The notes below the pieces were generated by a model. The model ran no database searches. It was given only the letters and a program-made list of their open reading frames with translations, and had not been told where the DNA came from. A program made the translations under genes and the position numbers. Positions 8,292 through 16,794 of a stretch of DNA of 64,000 nt are shown here, piece by piece (the stretch's first letter is position 1; each line of letters opens with the position of its first letter). Source of the stretch: Pontiella agarivorans (GTDB lineage: Bacteria > Verrucomicrobiota > Kiritimatiellia > Kiritimatiellales > Pontiellaceae); the NCBI RefSeq assembly GCF_034531395.1, contig NZ_JARVCO010000010.1, forward strand, positions 248,001-312,000, read 5' to 3'.

Positions 8292-9103
8292 CTCTCGTGA
8301 GCGTCTTTCTGCCCGCGATAGTCTGCCCGGTGAATGGTGAGTCGATAGATGAGATTATAGGGTATGGTTAACGGCCGGAACCGGAAGACTGTATAGGCGA
8401 GATCCCGTATTATTTCCTGCAGACACCGCAGCGCTTGTTTTCCTGCGTTTGGAAATTGGCAGGATACCAGAGCCTGCCGATAGCGTTTCTGATACAACCC
8501 GGTCAGGGAATAGTTGTGGGAATGCTCGACGACGGAATCTTCCTGAAGGCGGATGCGGATTCCTTGTTGAATTAATGCCGCCGCCCAGCGCGCATCTTCG
8601 GCATAGCCGGGTTCCGGAAACGGGTGCGATTCCCATAAACTTCGGGTAAATGCGCAGGCTACAGCTGAAAAGAAACCGGGGTTGAGGTTTTCTTTTCTGT
8701 AGGCCCGGTCGTAGTCGTAGCGGACAATAAATTTTGCGTCCGGCCGGGCCACCTGTTTGCTGAACGTGACCTCGGCCTCGTTTCCAAGGATCGGAGCAAT
8801 CAGTTTTTCCAGCCAGTCCTTATGTTGCGGAACGGCGTCGGCATTGAGCAGAACAATGAGGTCATGGCCGGTTTTTTCAATGGCACGGTTCAGTACGCGG
8901 CCGGGCACATATTCTTCCGGTGGAATCTGCTGCAGGCTGCACTGCGATTTTTCCAATGCCTGGAAGCTGCCGTCGGTTGAGCCGGAGTCGACGGCAAAAA
9001 GATCAAATGTGCGGAGGGTCTGTTGCTGCAGCATTTCCAGCGCTTGTTCGACATACGGCATTTCGTTTTTGGCCCGCATGATGATGGCAACGGAAGGCGG
9101 CAT
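8288..9103 (-). CDS. Family 2 glycosyltransferase
   Basis: A 271-residue GT-A fold enzyme that transfers a sugar from a nucleotide sugar. The opening VAIIMRAKNEMPYVEQALEMLQQQ and FAVDSGSTDGSFQAL are the classic GT2 start. The donor-binding acidic motif is NADAVP in place of D-x-D, and the later acidic pair EDARWAAALIQQG fits the catalytic-base region. There is no long membrane segment. It starts 5 bp after the stop of the upstream receiver gene, so sugar transfer appears co-transcribed with two response regulators. The target glycan is unknown; the acyltransferase and exporter genes nearby suggest a surface polysaccharide. Confidence 0.85.
   Translation of the reverse strand: MPPSVAIIMRAKNEMPYVEQALEMLQQQTLRTFDLFAVDSGSTDGSFQALEKSQCSLQQIPPEEYVPGRVLNRAIEKTGHDLIVLLNADAVPQHKDWLEKLIAPILGNEAEVTFSKQVARPDAKFIVRYDYDRAYRKENLNPGFFSAVACAFTRSLWESHPFPEPGYAEDARWAAALIQQGIRIRLQEDSVVEHSHNYSLTGLYQKRYRQALVSCQFPNAGKQALRCLQEIIRDLAYTVFRFRPLTIPYNLIYRLTIHRADYRGQKDAHES
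8951..8965. repeat. TTCCA-N5-TGGAA palindrome, copy 1
   Basis: Core ATGCC. It lies inside the GT2 coding region. Confidence 0.7.
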
Positions 9104-9108
9104 GGCGT

Positions 9109-9726
9109 TTACTCAATCAGGCCTTGTTCTTCTTCAATCAAGTCCGGTGAGCGGAATTTCGGTTCGCGTCCCAGTTCGGCGAGTAGATTGTTGATCATGC
9201 GCTTGAGCTCAATGATGCGCCGCTCGCGGCCCATGGCCATTTTATTGAAGCGCGACATTTCCTCAATTTTATCGGTGAGTTCCTTGGTTCTGCGCTCAAC
9301 TTCCTGTTCCAGTTTTTCCTGATATTCCTGTTTGCGGGTTAGTGCCCGGGAGCGGTCGAGCACCTGTTTAAGCGCGTGTTCGAGAATCGAAAGGTCGGCA
9401 ATCGGCTTGAGAACATAGTCCCAGGCACCAAGGTGGAGCGCTTCCACGGTTTCGGTAATATCCCCGGTTCCTGATGCCACAATGATCGGGGTGGCGGGGG
9501 ACTGCTGGGAAAGGTGCTGCAAAACCTTTAGCCCGTTCATTCGGGGCATACGCAGATCGAGTATGACCGCATCGGGCTGAAAGCTGTTGAACAGTTCAAG
9601 CCCGTTTATGCCGTCTTCGGCTTCAGCCACCCGGTAGTTGAGATCTTCCAGAAAATGGCGGAAACTTTCGCGGACCGGTCGCTCATCTTCGATAATGAGT
9701 ACTTTGTTGGGGGGTTCCGGGCTCAT
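9109..9726 (-). CDS. Response regulator: receiver plus coiled coil with GRE/ELK tail
   Basis: A 205-residue protein. Residues 8-125 form a receiver domain: IIEDE acidic pocket, phospho-acceptor Asp in VILDLRMPRMNG, the Ser/Thr switch in VASGTGD and Lys in VLKPI. There is no DNA-binding or enzymatic output. A coiled coil (QEYQEKLEQEVERRTKELTDKIEEM) follows, then at residues 159-191 a charged helix FNKMAMGRERRIIELK...ELGREP. The same helix ends three other signalling proteins in this window. It is probably an adaptor that passes the signal by protein contact. It overlaps the upstream receiver gene by 4 bp and precedes GT2 by 5 bp. Confidence 0.88.
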   Translation of the reverse strand: MSPEPPNKVLIIEDERPVRESFRHFLEDLNYRVAEAEDGINGLELFNSFQPDAVILDLRMPRMNGLKVLQHLSQQSPATPIIVASGTGDITETVEALHLGAWDYVLKPIADLSILEHALKQVLDRSRALTRKQEYQEKLEQEVERRTKELTDKIEEMSRFNKMAMGRERRIIELKRMINNLLAELGREPKFRSPDLIEEEQGLIE

Positions 9727-10118
9727 GTGTTCAGTTTTTCGGCCGCCAGTTCCTTAATGCATTTGACGAGCAGCGAAAGTACGCGGACCGGTTTCAGAAA
9801 GACATGTTCGGGGCGCATGCCCAGTTCAGTGAGTTGGTCTGAAAGATTATAGGAAATAGAGCCGGTATAAATGATGTGGCGCTGCGCCGGATAGCGTTCG
9901 CGGGCCGCAATAATAAGGTCTTCGCCGCTCATGCCAGGCAGGCGCATATCAACAATGCAGACATCATAAACATTGCTTTTCATCAGTTCCAGTGCCTCCT
10001 CCGCGCTTTCTGCCGCAGCTGCGCGGAAGCCGTAATCCTCGAGAAAAGCCGTAAGGCTCGAGCAGATAGCTGGCTCATCATCAATAACCAGAACACGAAT
10101 AGAAGAGTAGTCCGACAT
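9723..10118 (-). CDS. Single-domain response regulator
   Basis: A stand-alone receiver of 131 residues (CheY-like). VLVIDDEP gives the acidic pocket, CIVDMRLPGMSG the phospho-acceptor Asp, YTGS the switch residue and FLKPVRV the conserved Lys. There is no output domain, so it likely acts as a phosphate shuttle or by binding a partner. A ribosome binding site (aagga) lies 7 bases before the ATG. It overlaps the downstream receiver-coiled-coil gene by 4 bp. A candidate promoter with a palindrome in its spacer lies at 10145-10172. Confidence 0.9.
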   Translation of the reverse strand: MSDYSSIRVLVIDDEPAICSSLTAFLEDYGFRAAAAESAEEALELMKSNVYDVCIVDMRLPGMSGEDLIIAARERYPAQRHIIYTGSISYNLSDQLTELGMRPEHVFLKPVRVLSLLVKCIKELAAEKLNT

Positions 10119-10144
10119 AGTTTATCCTTGGGTCAAAAAGGAAT

Positions 10145-10172
10145 CTTATAATGTTCAGTTGTCTGAACCCAA
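10145..10172 (-). promoter_or_regulatory. Candidate promoter with palindromic operator for the RR-RR-GT2 operon
   Basis: Read on the minus strand, TTGGGT (10172-10167) and TATAAG (10150-10145) are 16 bp apart. The spacer contains an inverted repeat, GTTCAG-N4-CTGAAC (10153-10168), which would place a dimeric repressor or activator directly on the promoter. Seen in the sequence; the regulatory role is inferred. Confidence 0.45.
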
Positions 10173-10221
10173 GCCGAATGTGAACGGGATATAGGGATTT
10201 CGGTAGCGGAAAACAGAAAGA

Positions 10222-10244
10222 CGCCTTTGCAGTGCGGAAAGGCG
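10222..10244 (-). terminator. Intrinsic terminator of the large sensor kinase
   Basis: A 7-bp stem (CGCCTTT/AAAGGCG) with a 9-base loop lies directly after the kinase stop codon. On the minus strand it is followed by a T-rich run. It separates the kinase from the receiver operon. Confidence 0.6.
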
Positions 10245-10245
10245 G

Positions 10246-13200
10246 TTAAAGCCTCAGGCCCCACCGTTCCACGCGGTGCTCATGCGGAATCCGTATGCTG
10301 AAGCGTGCACCCATGCCCGGTGAGGAAGAGAGGTTCATCGTGCCGTTGTGGTTTTCAGTGATGATGAAATAGGAGACGGAAAGGCCGAGTCCGGTTCCAT
10401 GGCCAACATCCTTGGTGGTGAAAAACGGTTCAAATACGCGCTTGCGCGTTTCGGCATCGATGCCGGGGCCGTTGTCCTCCACTTCGATGAGCACCATCTT
10501 ATCTTCAAGCTTCAGTCGAATGGTGATCTGCGGATCCTTCTGCCGATCATTCCCGGCCATGGCCTGCGCGCTGTTTCCCAGAAGGTTCAGGAGCACCTGC
10601 TGAATCTGACTGCCTTCACATGCGATTTCGGGAATATTTTCAAATTCCCGAACAATTTTGATGTGGCGGAAATCAAAACGTTTTTTGAGGTTGTAGTCGT
10701 TGGAGGCCAGTTCAATGCTTCGTTCAATAATGCCCGCCAGATCGTTCGGCAGAAAATGGGCATCATCTTTCCGGCTGAAACTGAGCATATTGTCCACGAT
10801 TTTGGCGGCCCGCCGTCCGGCTTCGGACACCGTATCCATCATCTGCAGAATGTCTCGTTCTTTCATATAGGCATGGATCGCTTCAAACGAAGTACCGGCT
10901 TTTTCGGCGGCTTCCGTATTGCGTTCGGTTGCATCTGAAACACGGTTTTTCATGACCTGAAGGTTCTGCAGAATACCGGCCAGCGGGTTGTTGATTTCGT
11001 GGGCCATGCCTGCTGCGAGACCGCCGACGGACATCATTTTTTCTGACTGCACCATCATTTCCTCGATCCGTACGCGGTCGGTCACATCATCAATCCGGAT
11101 TACAGCTCCTTCGGAACCGTCGGAAGTAATAGGATAAACCGTCACATCGATGATGCGCGGTTCGGCGTTGATGGTGCAGTGCACATGTTCATGCCGCTGA
11201 ATATCCTGCTGATGCATGGCTTTGAAGATGGCATTCATGTCGTTTCCAAGATCTGGAAAAACCTGAAGGATCGGTTGGCCATGGGCCAGCTGCGCATCGG
11301 TTCCGGTCAGTTTTTCGGCCTGGTCATTCCATTGCATAACATGGCCTTCTGAATCGAGGCCGATGATGATCGATGGCATGGAGTTAATGATATTTTCAAG
11401 CAGATTGCGCAGGGCGACCAACTCTTTGGTGGCCTGGAGCCGCTCAAGTTCCGCTGCCGTACGGCCTGCAAAAACCTGAAGAATCGAGGCGGCAAAATCG
11501 GCCTGTTCAACCGGTTTGCGGTAAAGAGCCACCATGATCCCCAGCGCCTGCTTTTCTGAATCAACCAGCGGGATGCCGATGAAACTATGCACTCCCATGT
11601 CCTGCAGGAGTTTAATCTTGGGGAACAGATCGGGGGCTTCTGCAAAATGAACACGGTTTTCCCCCTGAAGCACCGCTTCGCATGGGGTGTTCTGCAGTTC
11701 ATAATCAAAATTTTCTCCCGATTCTCCTCTCACGGAAACTGCAATGGTACGCATGGTTTCCCGGCTGTCGTCGATGAATTCACTGATGTAGGTCAAGTCG
11801 GCTCCGAGCGTCTTTGCCAGTTGATCCACCATTGAACTGAAGAAACTCCGGCCCACTGTGGAAACGCCTTCCACAATATTGCGGATGCTGTCTTCGATCA
11901 TTACGCGGTCGGTCACATCATCAATCCGGATTACAGCGCCCTCTTCCCGGCCTTCGAGCAGGGGATAAACAGTAATGTCGTGATAGCGCATACGGCCGCC
12001 GTGCTGAACCGGAATACGCTCTTCTTTCTGGGTTTTTCGTTCGCGAATTGCCCGCTCAACTTTAGACATCTCCCGGCCCAGTTCCGGATAGACCTTGCGC
12101 AGTGGTGCTCCGAGGGTATCGATTGGCAGCAAACCGGTCCGTTCTTCGGCCTGCCGGTTCCATTGCATAACCCGGCCGATGGCATCAACGCCCACCAGAA
12201 TGGACGGCATCGAATCGATGGTATTACTCAGCAGGGCCCGTAACTGCCGCAGCTGTTCTTCCGCCAATTTACGGTAGGTGATATCCCAGGAGGTCCCAAA
12301 GGTGCCGATCACATGGCCCTCTTCGTCATAGCGGGGAACTTTCGTGGTCAGATACCATCGATCACCCTCTGCTGTTGAGGCGAGCTCTTCTTTTTTGATC
12401 GGCTGCCGGGTGCGCATCACTTCCTGTTCGTCCTCGAAACGGATACGGGCCTGCTCCTCCGGCAGATAATCAAAATCGGTTCGGCCGATGAGATCTTCCG
12501 GGGCAAGATGAAGTTCTTTCGCTTTTGCGGCATTCACTTCAATGAAACGGCCTTCGGCGTCTTTGAAATAGATGAGATCCGGGGCATGCTGCATAAAGGA
12601 ACGGAACAGGTTGCGCTCGAATTTAAGCTGTTTTTCGGTGGTCACGCGATCGGTGATGTTGCGACTGATTCCGCGGTAGCCGAGAATATTCCAGTTGTGG
12701 TCATAAAACGGCACCGCACTGGTCTCCAATACCACCGTACGCCCGCTTTTGTGGCGATTGGTGGTCAGCAATGAATGGACTGGCGAGCCTTGCGCCAGTG
12801 CGCTCTCAAACTGCGCGGTGGTTTCAAGGCCTTCCGTCGGCGGCATCAGGGCGGTGAAATGCTGTCCGATCAGTTCTTCGGCGGTATAGCCGAGCAGTTC
12901 TGCGGCCTGAGGACTGGCATACCGGTAGCGCCCTTCGACATCCACTTCCCAGATCCAGTCTGAAGTCGTTTCCACCAGGTTTCTGAATCGTTCCTCACTT
13001 TGGCGAAGCGCATTCTCGCTTTCGATCCGTTCGGTAATATCGCGAGAAACGCCGCGGAATCCGGCCAGGTGGCCGTTGGCATTGGCAAAAGCGCGGCCGC
13101 TGGATTCCAGTATTACGCGATGCCCCTTTTTGTGAATATAGGTATTTATCTCGCAATCGATAACCGAATTCGCGGTGCAGGTACGCAGGGCTTCCATGTT

Positions 13201-14376
13201 CCGGGCGGAGTCCATCTGAATCATCAGCGACAGCGAGTTGCGGCCCTGGAGTTCTTCGGGGGTATAGCCGAGGATGTCCTGAACTTTCGGACTCACATAC
13301 AGGTAGGCCCCGTAGAGGTCCATTTCCCAGATCATGTCGTTGGACGATTCCACCAGCATCCGGAACCGTTCCTCGCTTTCGCCCAGTGCCCGGGAGGTCA
13401 GTTCCTGGCGTTGGCGCACCTGACCGAGTTCCGTCGAATGCCGGCTGACTTCTTTGCGCAGTGTTCGATTCCAGAAGATAATGGAGCCAATGGTCAACAG
13501 CGTGACCAGCAAAGCAATGCCGATAATTCTTAGGTAAAAATCGTGCGGAATATATAGGTTGTCATCAAGCGTGATCCAGCGCTTTTTGATGGTTTCCCGC
13601 TCTGTTCTATCGATCGTGGCGAGTGCTTTGTTTAGGATGGTATTGAGGTGTGGCCAGTCTTTACGTGAGGCGATGCAGAGTTCCCAGGGATAGTCGATAT
13701 TTCCGGCCACTCTCAGGTTCGATATTCCGAGCTGCTCCATGGTATACGAGGCGACGCCGATATCGGTCACCATGGCATCGGTCCCGTTAAAAGAAACCAT
13801 ACGGAATCCGGTGGAGGCATCGGGCACCGGAATCAGGTTATATTCCGGATGTTTTTCCCGGATGTAATCGAGTGTGGCCGATCCATCGACCACGGCAACA
13901 CTCATATTCTGCAGGGTATCGAGCGAAAAACGGCCTTTCCGGGCTTTGCGTGTGAGAATGATATTTCCGACCCGCTGGTAGGGTTCCGTGAAGCACAGAA
14001 ATTCCTTCCGTTCACGCGTATTCTGTACCGAGCCGACCATATCAATTTCATGATTTTCGAGCTTCTTGAGAATCTCTTTCCAGCTGCCGCACTGGACCTC
14101 GATGAAATCCACACCGATTCTTCGCTCAATTTCACGGATATAGTCTGAGGTCAGCCCCTGGTGCTCGCCATTCGCATCAATATAATCGAGTGGCGGAGAG
14201 CCCGGCAGCGGGGCATAGCGGATATGGTTCCCGTTTTTTTTCAGCCACAGGAACTCCTTCCTCGTCAGCTCAACCTGAGCCGGTGCATGTGGAAGTTCCC
14301 CATATAGCAGAGCAGCTGCCGTAACCAGCGATGCTATAATGACTGTCCAGATCAGGACCTTTGTGAGCACTTTCAT
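10246..14376 (-). CDS. Sensor histidine kinase: periplasmic SBP domain, five PAS, GAF, HisKA, HATPase
   Basis: A 1,376-residue membrane kinase. Order: signal/TM segment (residues 7-27); a family 3 periplasmic solute-binding domain (about 38-270, with YRPLPGSPPLDY-like opening, GLTSDYIREIERRIGV and the MVGSV...R..L.FT.PY block); a TM segment near 285-303; four PAS domains; a GAF domain near 850-985; a fifth PAS; HisKA with phospho-acceptor His in GMAHEINNP near 1126; and HATPase with LLNLLGNSAQA near 1262, DNGPGID and GTGLGLS near 1325. PAS 4 and PAS 5 (both SMPSI...G.D..G.VMQWN) are recent duplicates. It follows GT4 by 16 bp and may be in the same transcript. The ligand is probably a small polar molecule; the partner receiver is likely one of the two just downstream. 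Confidence 0.92.
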   Translation of the reverse strand: MKVLTKVLIWTVIIASLVTAAALLYGELPHAPAQVELTRKEFLWLKKNGNHIRYAPLPGSPPLDYIDANGEHQGLTSDYIREIERRIGVDFIEVQCGSWKEILKKLENHEIDMVGSVQNTRERKEFLCFTEPYQRVGNIILTRKARKGRFSLDTLQNMSVAVVDGSATLDYIREKHPEYNLIPVPDASTGFRMVSFNGTDAMVTDIGVASYTMEQLGISNLRVAGNIDYPWELCIASRKDWPHLNTILNKALATIDRTERETIKKRWITLDDNLYIPHDFYLRIIGIALLVTLLTIGSIIFWNRTLRKEVSRHSTELGQVRQRQELTSRALGESEERFRMLVESSNDMIWEMDLYGAYLYVSPKVQDILGYTPEELQGRNSLSLMIQMDSARNMEALRTCTANSVIDCEINTYIHKKGHRVILESSGRAFANANGHLAGFRGVSRDITERIESENALRQSEERFRNLVETTSDWIWEVDVEGRYRYASPQAAELLGYTAEELIGQHFTALMPPTEGLETTAQFESALAQGSPVHSLLTTNRHKSGRTVVLETSAVPFYDHNWNILGYRGISRNITDRVTTEKQLKFERNLFRSFMQHAPDLIYFKDAEGRFIEVNAAKAKELHLAPEDLIGRTDFDYLPEEQARIRFEDEQEVMRTRQPIKKEELASTAEGDRWYLTTKVPRYDEEGHVIGTFGTSWDITYRKLAEEQLRQLRALLSNTIDSMPSILVGVDAIGRVMQWNRQAEERTGLLPIDTLGAPLRKVYPELGREMSKVERAIRERKTQKEERIPVQHGGRMRYHDITVYPLLEGREEGAVIRIDDVTDRVMIEDSIRNIVEGVSTVGRSFFSSMVDQLAKTLGADLTYISEFIDDSRETMRTIAVSVRGESGENFDYELQNTPCEAVLQGENRVHFAEAPDLFPKIKLLQDMGVHSFIGIPLVDSEKQALGIMVALYRKPVEQADFAASILQVFAGRTAAELERLQATKELVALRNLLENIINSMPSIIIGLDSEGHVMQWNDQAEKLTGTDAQLAHGQPILQVFPDLGNDMNAIFKAMHQQDIQRHEHVHCTINAEPRIIDVTVYPITSDGSEGAVIRIDDVTDRVRIEEMMVQSEKMMSVGGLAAGMAHEINNPLAGILQNLQVMKNRVSDATERNTEAAEKAGTSFEAIHAYMKERDILQMMDTVSEAGRRAAKIVDNMLSFSRKDDAHFLPNDLAGIIERSIELASNDYNLKKRFDFRHIKIVREFENIPEIACEGSQIQQVLLNLLGNSAQAMAGNDRQKDPQITIRLKLEDKMVLIEVEDNGPGIDAETRKRVFEPFFTTKDVGHGTGLGLSVSYFIITENHNGTMNLSSSPGMGARFSIRIPHEHRVERWGLRL
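11071..11106. repeat. 36-bp exact direct repeat inside the kinase gene, copy A
   Basis: Identical to 11902-11937. It encodes the end of PAS 5 (AVIRIDDVTDRV) and marks a recent duplication of a PAS unit. Confidence 0.85.
11244..11258. repeat. TTCCA-N5-TGGAA palindrome, copy 2
   Basis: Core AGATC. It lies inside the large kinase gene. Confidence 0.7.
11902..11937. repeat. 36-bp exact direct repeat inside the kinase gene, copy B
   Basis: Identical to 11071-11106. It encodes the same peptide at the end of PAS 4, 831 bp away. Confidence 0.85.
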
Positions 14377-14392
14377 ACGTTAAACCACAACC

Positions 14393-15514
14393 TTAGCAGA
14401 CCGACCCGTAAATCGACATAACACGTTCCGCCGTCGTTCGCCAGTCAAAGGTCGCCGCATACGCCATTCCCTCTGCCCGCTCCTGCTCCGCCGGGCCTTT
14501 GGCAAGCGCACTTTCCAAGGCTTGGAAAATCGATTCCGAGCTCATCGGGTCGAACGTCGGAATGCGGTCTTTGGCAATTTCCTTCATCGAGGATGTATTT
14601 GAACAGATCACCGGAGCGCCGCAGGCAAGTGCTTCGATGATCGGTAAACCGAAGCCTTCAAAGAGCGACGGGAAAACCATAAGGTCGCAGGCGGAATAGA
14701 GCAGGGCCAGCGATTTAACCGATACATATCCCGGAAACAGGATATCATCTTTCACCGGGCTCTCAGCGGCCCGCTGTTTGATCTGTTCCGCACCGCTCCA
14801 GTCGGCCCCCGCCAGAATCAGCTGATGCGCACTGTCATTTTCCAGCTTGAAGCGCTCGAAAGCTTTGATCAGCCGGATATGATTTTTGCCCGGGTGTTCC
14901 AATCGTGAAACATAGATGATAAACGGTTTTTCAAGTCCATGGAGCAGTTCCAGACGTTCGCGGGCCTCCTGCTGTTCAACGGGCTGGAACATATCGCGAT
15001 TGATGCCCGGATAGATGACCGATATCTGCTCTTCGGGATATCGGGTGTATCTAATGAGATCATTGCGGGAAGATTCGCTTACGGTGATCACATGGTCCGC
15101 ATTACGGATCATGGCCGGAATCAGTTTGCGGTTAAACAGCATGCGTGCGGGATCATATTTTCCGTCGATGGCAAAAGCCGCCAGATCGTGCACGGTGGCA
15201 ACCACTTTGGATTTTTTCAGCAGGGGAATGCGGCGAGCCGTCGGAATATGCACCACATCATATTTTCCAAGGGCTGGAAGTGCCGTATTGTGCCAAACGA
15301 TGCTGAGCAGGGCCTGTTCTGTATATGAGGGAAAGAGCCGCTTGCTGAAATGGGGGTTGGAGATCGGGATCAGATCCGCATCGTTTTTTGTCATCAGCAG
15401 CTCATACCGGTTTTCGGTATCCGCCAGCTGGAGAAAGCGAATCAGTTCGCGAATGTATGTTGCAATACCCGACCTGCCTCCGGCTAAAACAAATGTGGAA
15501 AATCCGATCTTCAT
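14393..15514 (-). CDS. Family 4 glycosyltransferase
   Basis: A GT-B fold glycosyltransferase of about 373 residues. The N-terminal acceptor domain starts KIGFSTFVLAGGRSGIATYIRELI, with VVATVHDLAAFA and HVITVSESSRNDL. The C-terminal donor domain has IIYVSRLEHPGKNHIRLIKAF, LILAGADW, ILFPGYVSVKSLALLYSACDLMVFPS and the EGFGLPIIEALACGAPVI nucleotide-sugar signature. The start was put at the ATG at 15514, where family members begin; a frame extending to 15595 adds 27 residues of unlikely sequence. A TTCCA-N5-TGGAA palindrome sits in its leader and two more lie in its coding region. The kinase gene follows after 16 bp. Confidence 0.9.
   Translation of the reverse strand: MKIGFSTFVLAGGRSGIATYIRELIRFLQLADTENRYELLMTKNDADLIPISNPHFSKRLFPSYTEQALLSIVWHNTALPALGKYDVVHIPTARRIPLLKKSKVVATVHDLAAFAIDGKYDPARMLFNRKLIPAMIRNADHVITVSESSRNDLIRYTRYPEEQISVIYPGINRDMFQPVEQQEARERLELLHGLEKPFIIYVSRLEHPGKNHIRLIKAFERFKLENDSAHQLILAGADWSGAEQIKQRAAESPVKDDILFPGYVSVKSLALLYSACDLMVFPSLFEGFGLPIIEALACGAPVICSNTSSMKEIAKDRIPTFDPMSSESIFQALESALAKGPAEQERAEGMAYAATFDWRTTAERVMSIYGSVC
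14513..14527. repeat. TTCCA-N5-TGGAA palindrome, copy 3
   Basis: Core AGGCT. It lies in the 3' part of the GT4 gene. The palindrome extends to 17 bp (14512-14528). Confidence 0.75.
15265..15279. repeat. TTCCA-N5-TGGAA palindrome, copy 4
   Basis: Core AGGGC. It lies in the 5' part of the GT4 gene. Confidence 0.7.
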
Positions 15515-15532
15515 GACCTTGCAGTCTGAAAC

Positions 15533-15547
15533 TTCCAAGGGTTGGAA
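15533..15547. repeat. TTCCA-N5-TGGAA palindrome, copy 5
   Basis: Core AGGGT. It lies in the leader of the GT4 gene, 19 bp upstream of the chosen start. It is the only one of the nine copies that is intergenic under this annotation. Confidence 0.7.
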
Positions 15548-15615
15548 ACAAGGCAGAATGTGATGCTTCGGATTTCCGGGGGAATCCGTTTCCATTCTTC
15601 CTGCCGGAAAACAGA

Positions 15616-15641
15616 AAAAGCCGGCGAGATAACCGGCTTTT
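15616..15641. terminator. Terminator downstream of galM
   Basis: A perfect 9-bp stem (AAAAGCCGG/CCGGCTTTT) with an 8-base loop. The minus-strand side ends in a T run, so it fits termination of galM; the A/T symmetry would allow use in either direction. Confidence 0.8.
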
Positions 15642-15669
15642 CACTCTGCAGATTCCGAAAAATCATATC

Positions 15670-16701
15670 TTATTCGAGGCCGAATTTGTAGATGGAGGTT
15701 TGGGTATAGACCTCTCCGGGGGCCAGTTCGGTGGTGGGGAATTCCGGCTGGTTCGGGCTGTCGGGCCAGTGCTGGGTTTCGAGACAGAAGCTTTCCTGAA
15801 TGTTGTAGACCGCACCGCCTTTTCCGGTGACGTTCTCAACATAATTTGCGGCATAAAACTGTACGCCGGGTTCGGTGGTCCAGCATTCCATCCTGCGTCC
15901 GCTCTGTGGATCGGAAGCCACGGCGGCCAATGTCAGGGCTCCGGATTCGGCCTGATTGATGCAATAATTATGGTCGTAGCCTCGGCCCTGCACCTCGGCA
16001 ATCCGTTTGCCGATGGGAGTCGGTTTTGTGAGGTCCATTTCTGTTCCTTCCACTGGAAGGAGGTTTCCGGTAGGGGTGGAATGTTCGTCCACTTCCGTAT
16101 ATCGGTCGGCATGAATGCAGATGAGTTGATCGTGCACGGAACCGCTGTTATGTCCGCCGAGGTTGAAATAGCTGTGGTTGGTGAGGTTCAGAACGGTTTT
16201 TCGGTCGGTGGTTGCCTCGTAGTCCAGTCGAAATTCGCCCTCTGCACTCAGGGTGTAGGTTACCGAAACCGTCAGCGTTCCCGGATATCCTTCATCGCCA
16301 TCCGGGCTGACCAGCGTCATCTTTACAGCATCACCGATGATTTCGGCGTCCCAGACTTTTTTATCGAATCCAACGAGGCCGCCGTGCAGGGCATTCGGTG
16401 CGTTGTTTACCGCGAGCGTATAGTCTTTTCCGTCCAGTGTAAATTGACCCTGTGCAATGCGGTTTGCATAGCGGCCGCAGCAGGCCCCGAAGTATGGGTT
16501 TATATCACTCTGGTATTCACTCAGTGTATCGAATCCGCATACCACATCCGCCACATTTCCGTCGCGGTCCGGACATTCAATGGAGAGAACGGTGGCACCG
16601 TAGTTCATGATTCTGGCTTTAACAGAGCCGCATTCGAGTGTGAATGCGGTAACGTCAAGTCCATCGCGAGTGGTTCCGAAATGTGTTGCTGTGATCGCCA
16701 T
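15670..16701 (-). CDS. galM: Aldose 1-epimerase (mutarotase)
   Basis: Interconverts alpha and beta anomers of hexoses such as galactose and glucose. The 343-residue length is normal. The beta-sandwich shows family blocks NYGATVLSIECPDRDG, GRYANRIAQGQF, NNAPNALHGG and NLTNHSYFNLGGH, with the catalytic His near residue 176. The catalytic Glu is near 306 in the CLETQHWPDSPNQP block. There is no signal peptide, so it is cytoplasmic. A ribosome binding site (aaagga) precedes the ATG. It stands alone between a LytTR regulator and GT4, both on the same strand, with a terminator downstream. It is probably a supply enzyme for sugar metabolism rather than part of the signalling set. Confidence 0.93.
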   Translation of the reverse strand: MAITATHFGTTRDGLDVTAFTLECGSVKARIMNYGATVLSIECPDRDGNVADVVCGFDTLSEYQSDINPYFGACCGRYANRIAQGQFTLDGKDYTLAVNNAPNALHGGLVGFDKKVWDAEIIGDAVKMTLVSPDGDEGYPGTLTVSVTYTLSAEGEFRLDYEATTDRKTVLNLTNHSYFNLGGHNSGSVHDQLICIHADRYTEVDEHSTPTGNLLPVEGTEMDLTKPTPIGKRIAEVQGRGYDHNYCINQAESGALTLAAVASDPQSGRRMECWTTEPGVQFYAANYVENVTGKGGAVYNIQESFCLETQHWPDSPNQPEFPTTELAPGEVYTQTSIYKFGLE

Positions 16702-16794
16702 GGTTAAATTCCTTTAATATGCAAAAGGCCGTATAATCCTCGAAAAAGGGGTGGCTGAAAAGTCAAAACACGGGAGAACCTCACCGGAATTGTA

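Noticed and set aside
14300-14392. An attachment site or mobile-element border near the GT4/kinase junction
   Set aside because: No direct repeat, integrase or tRNA is nearby; only the short dispersed palindrome was found.
15700-16707. 335-codon plus-strand frame opposite galM
   Set aside because: galM on the minus strand has all catalytic motifs; this frame is its antisense.
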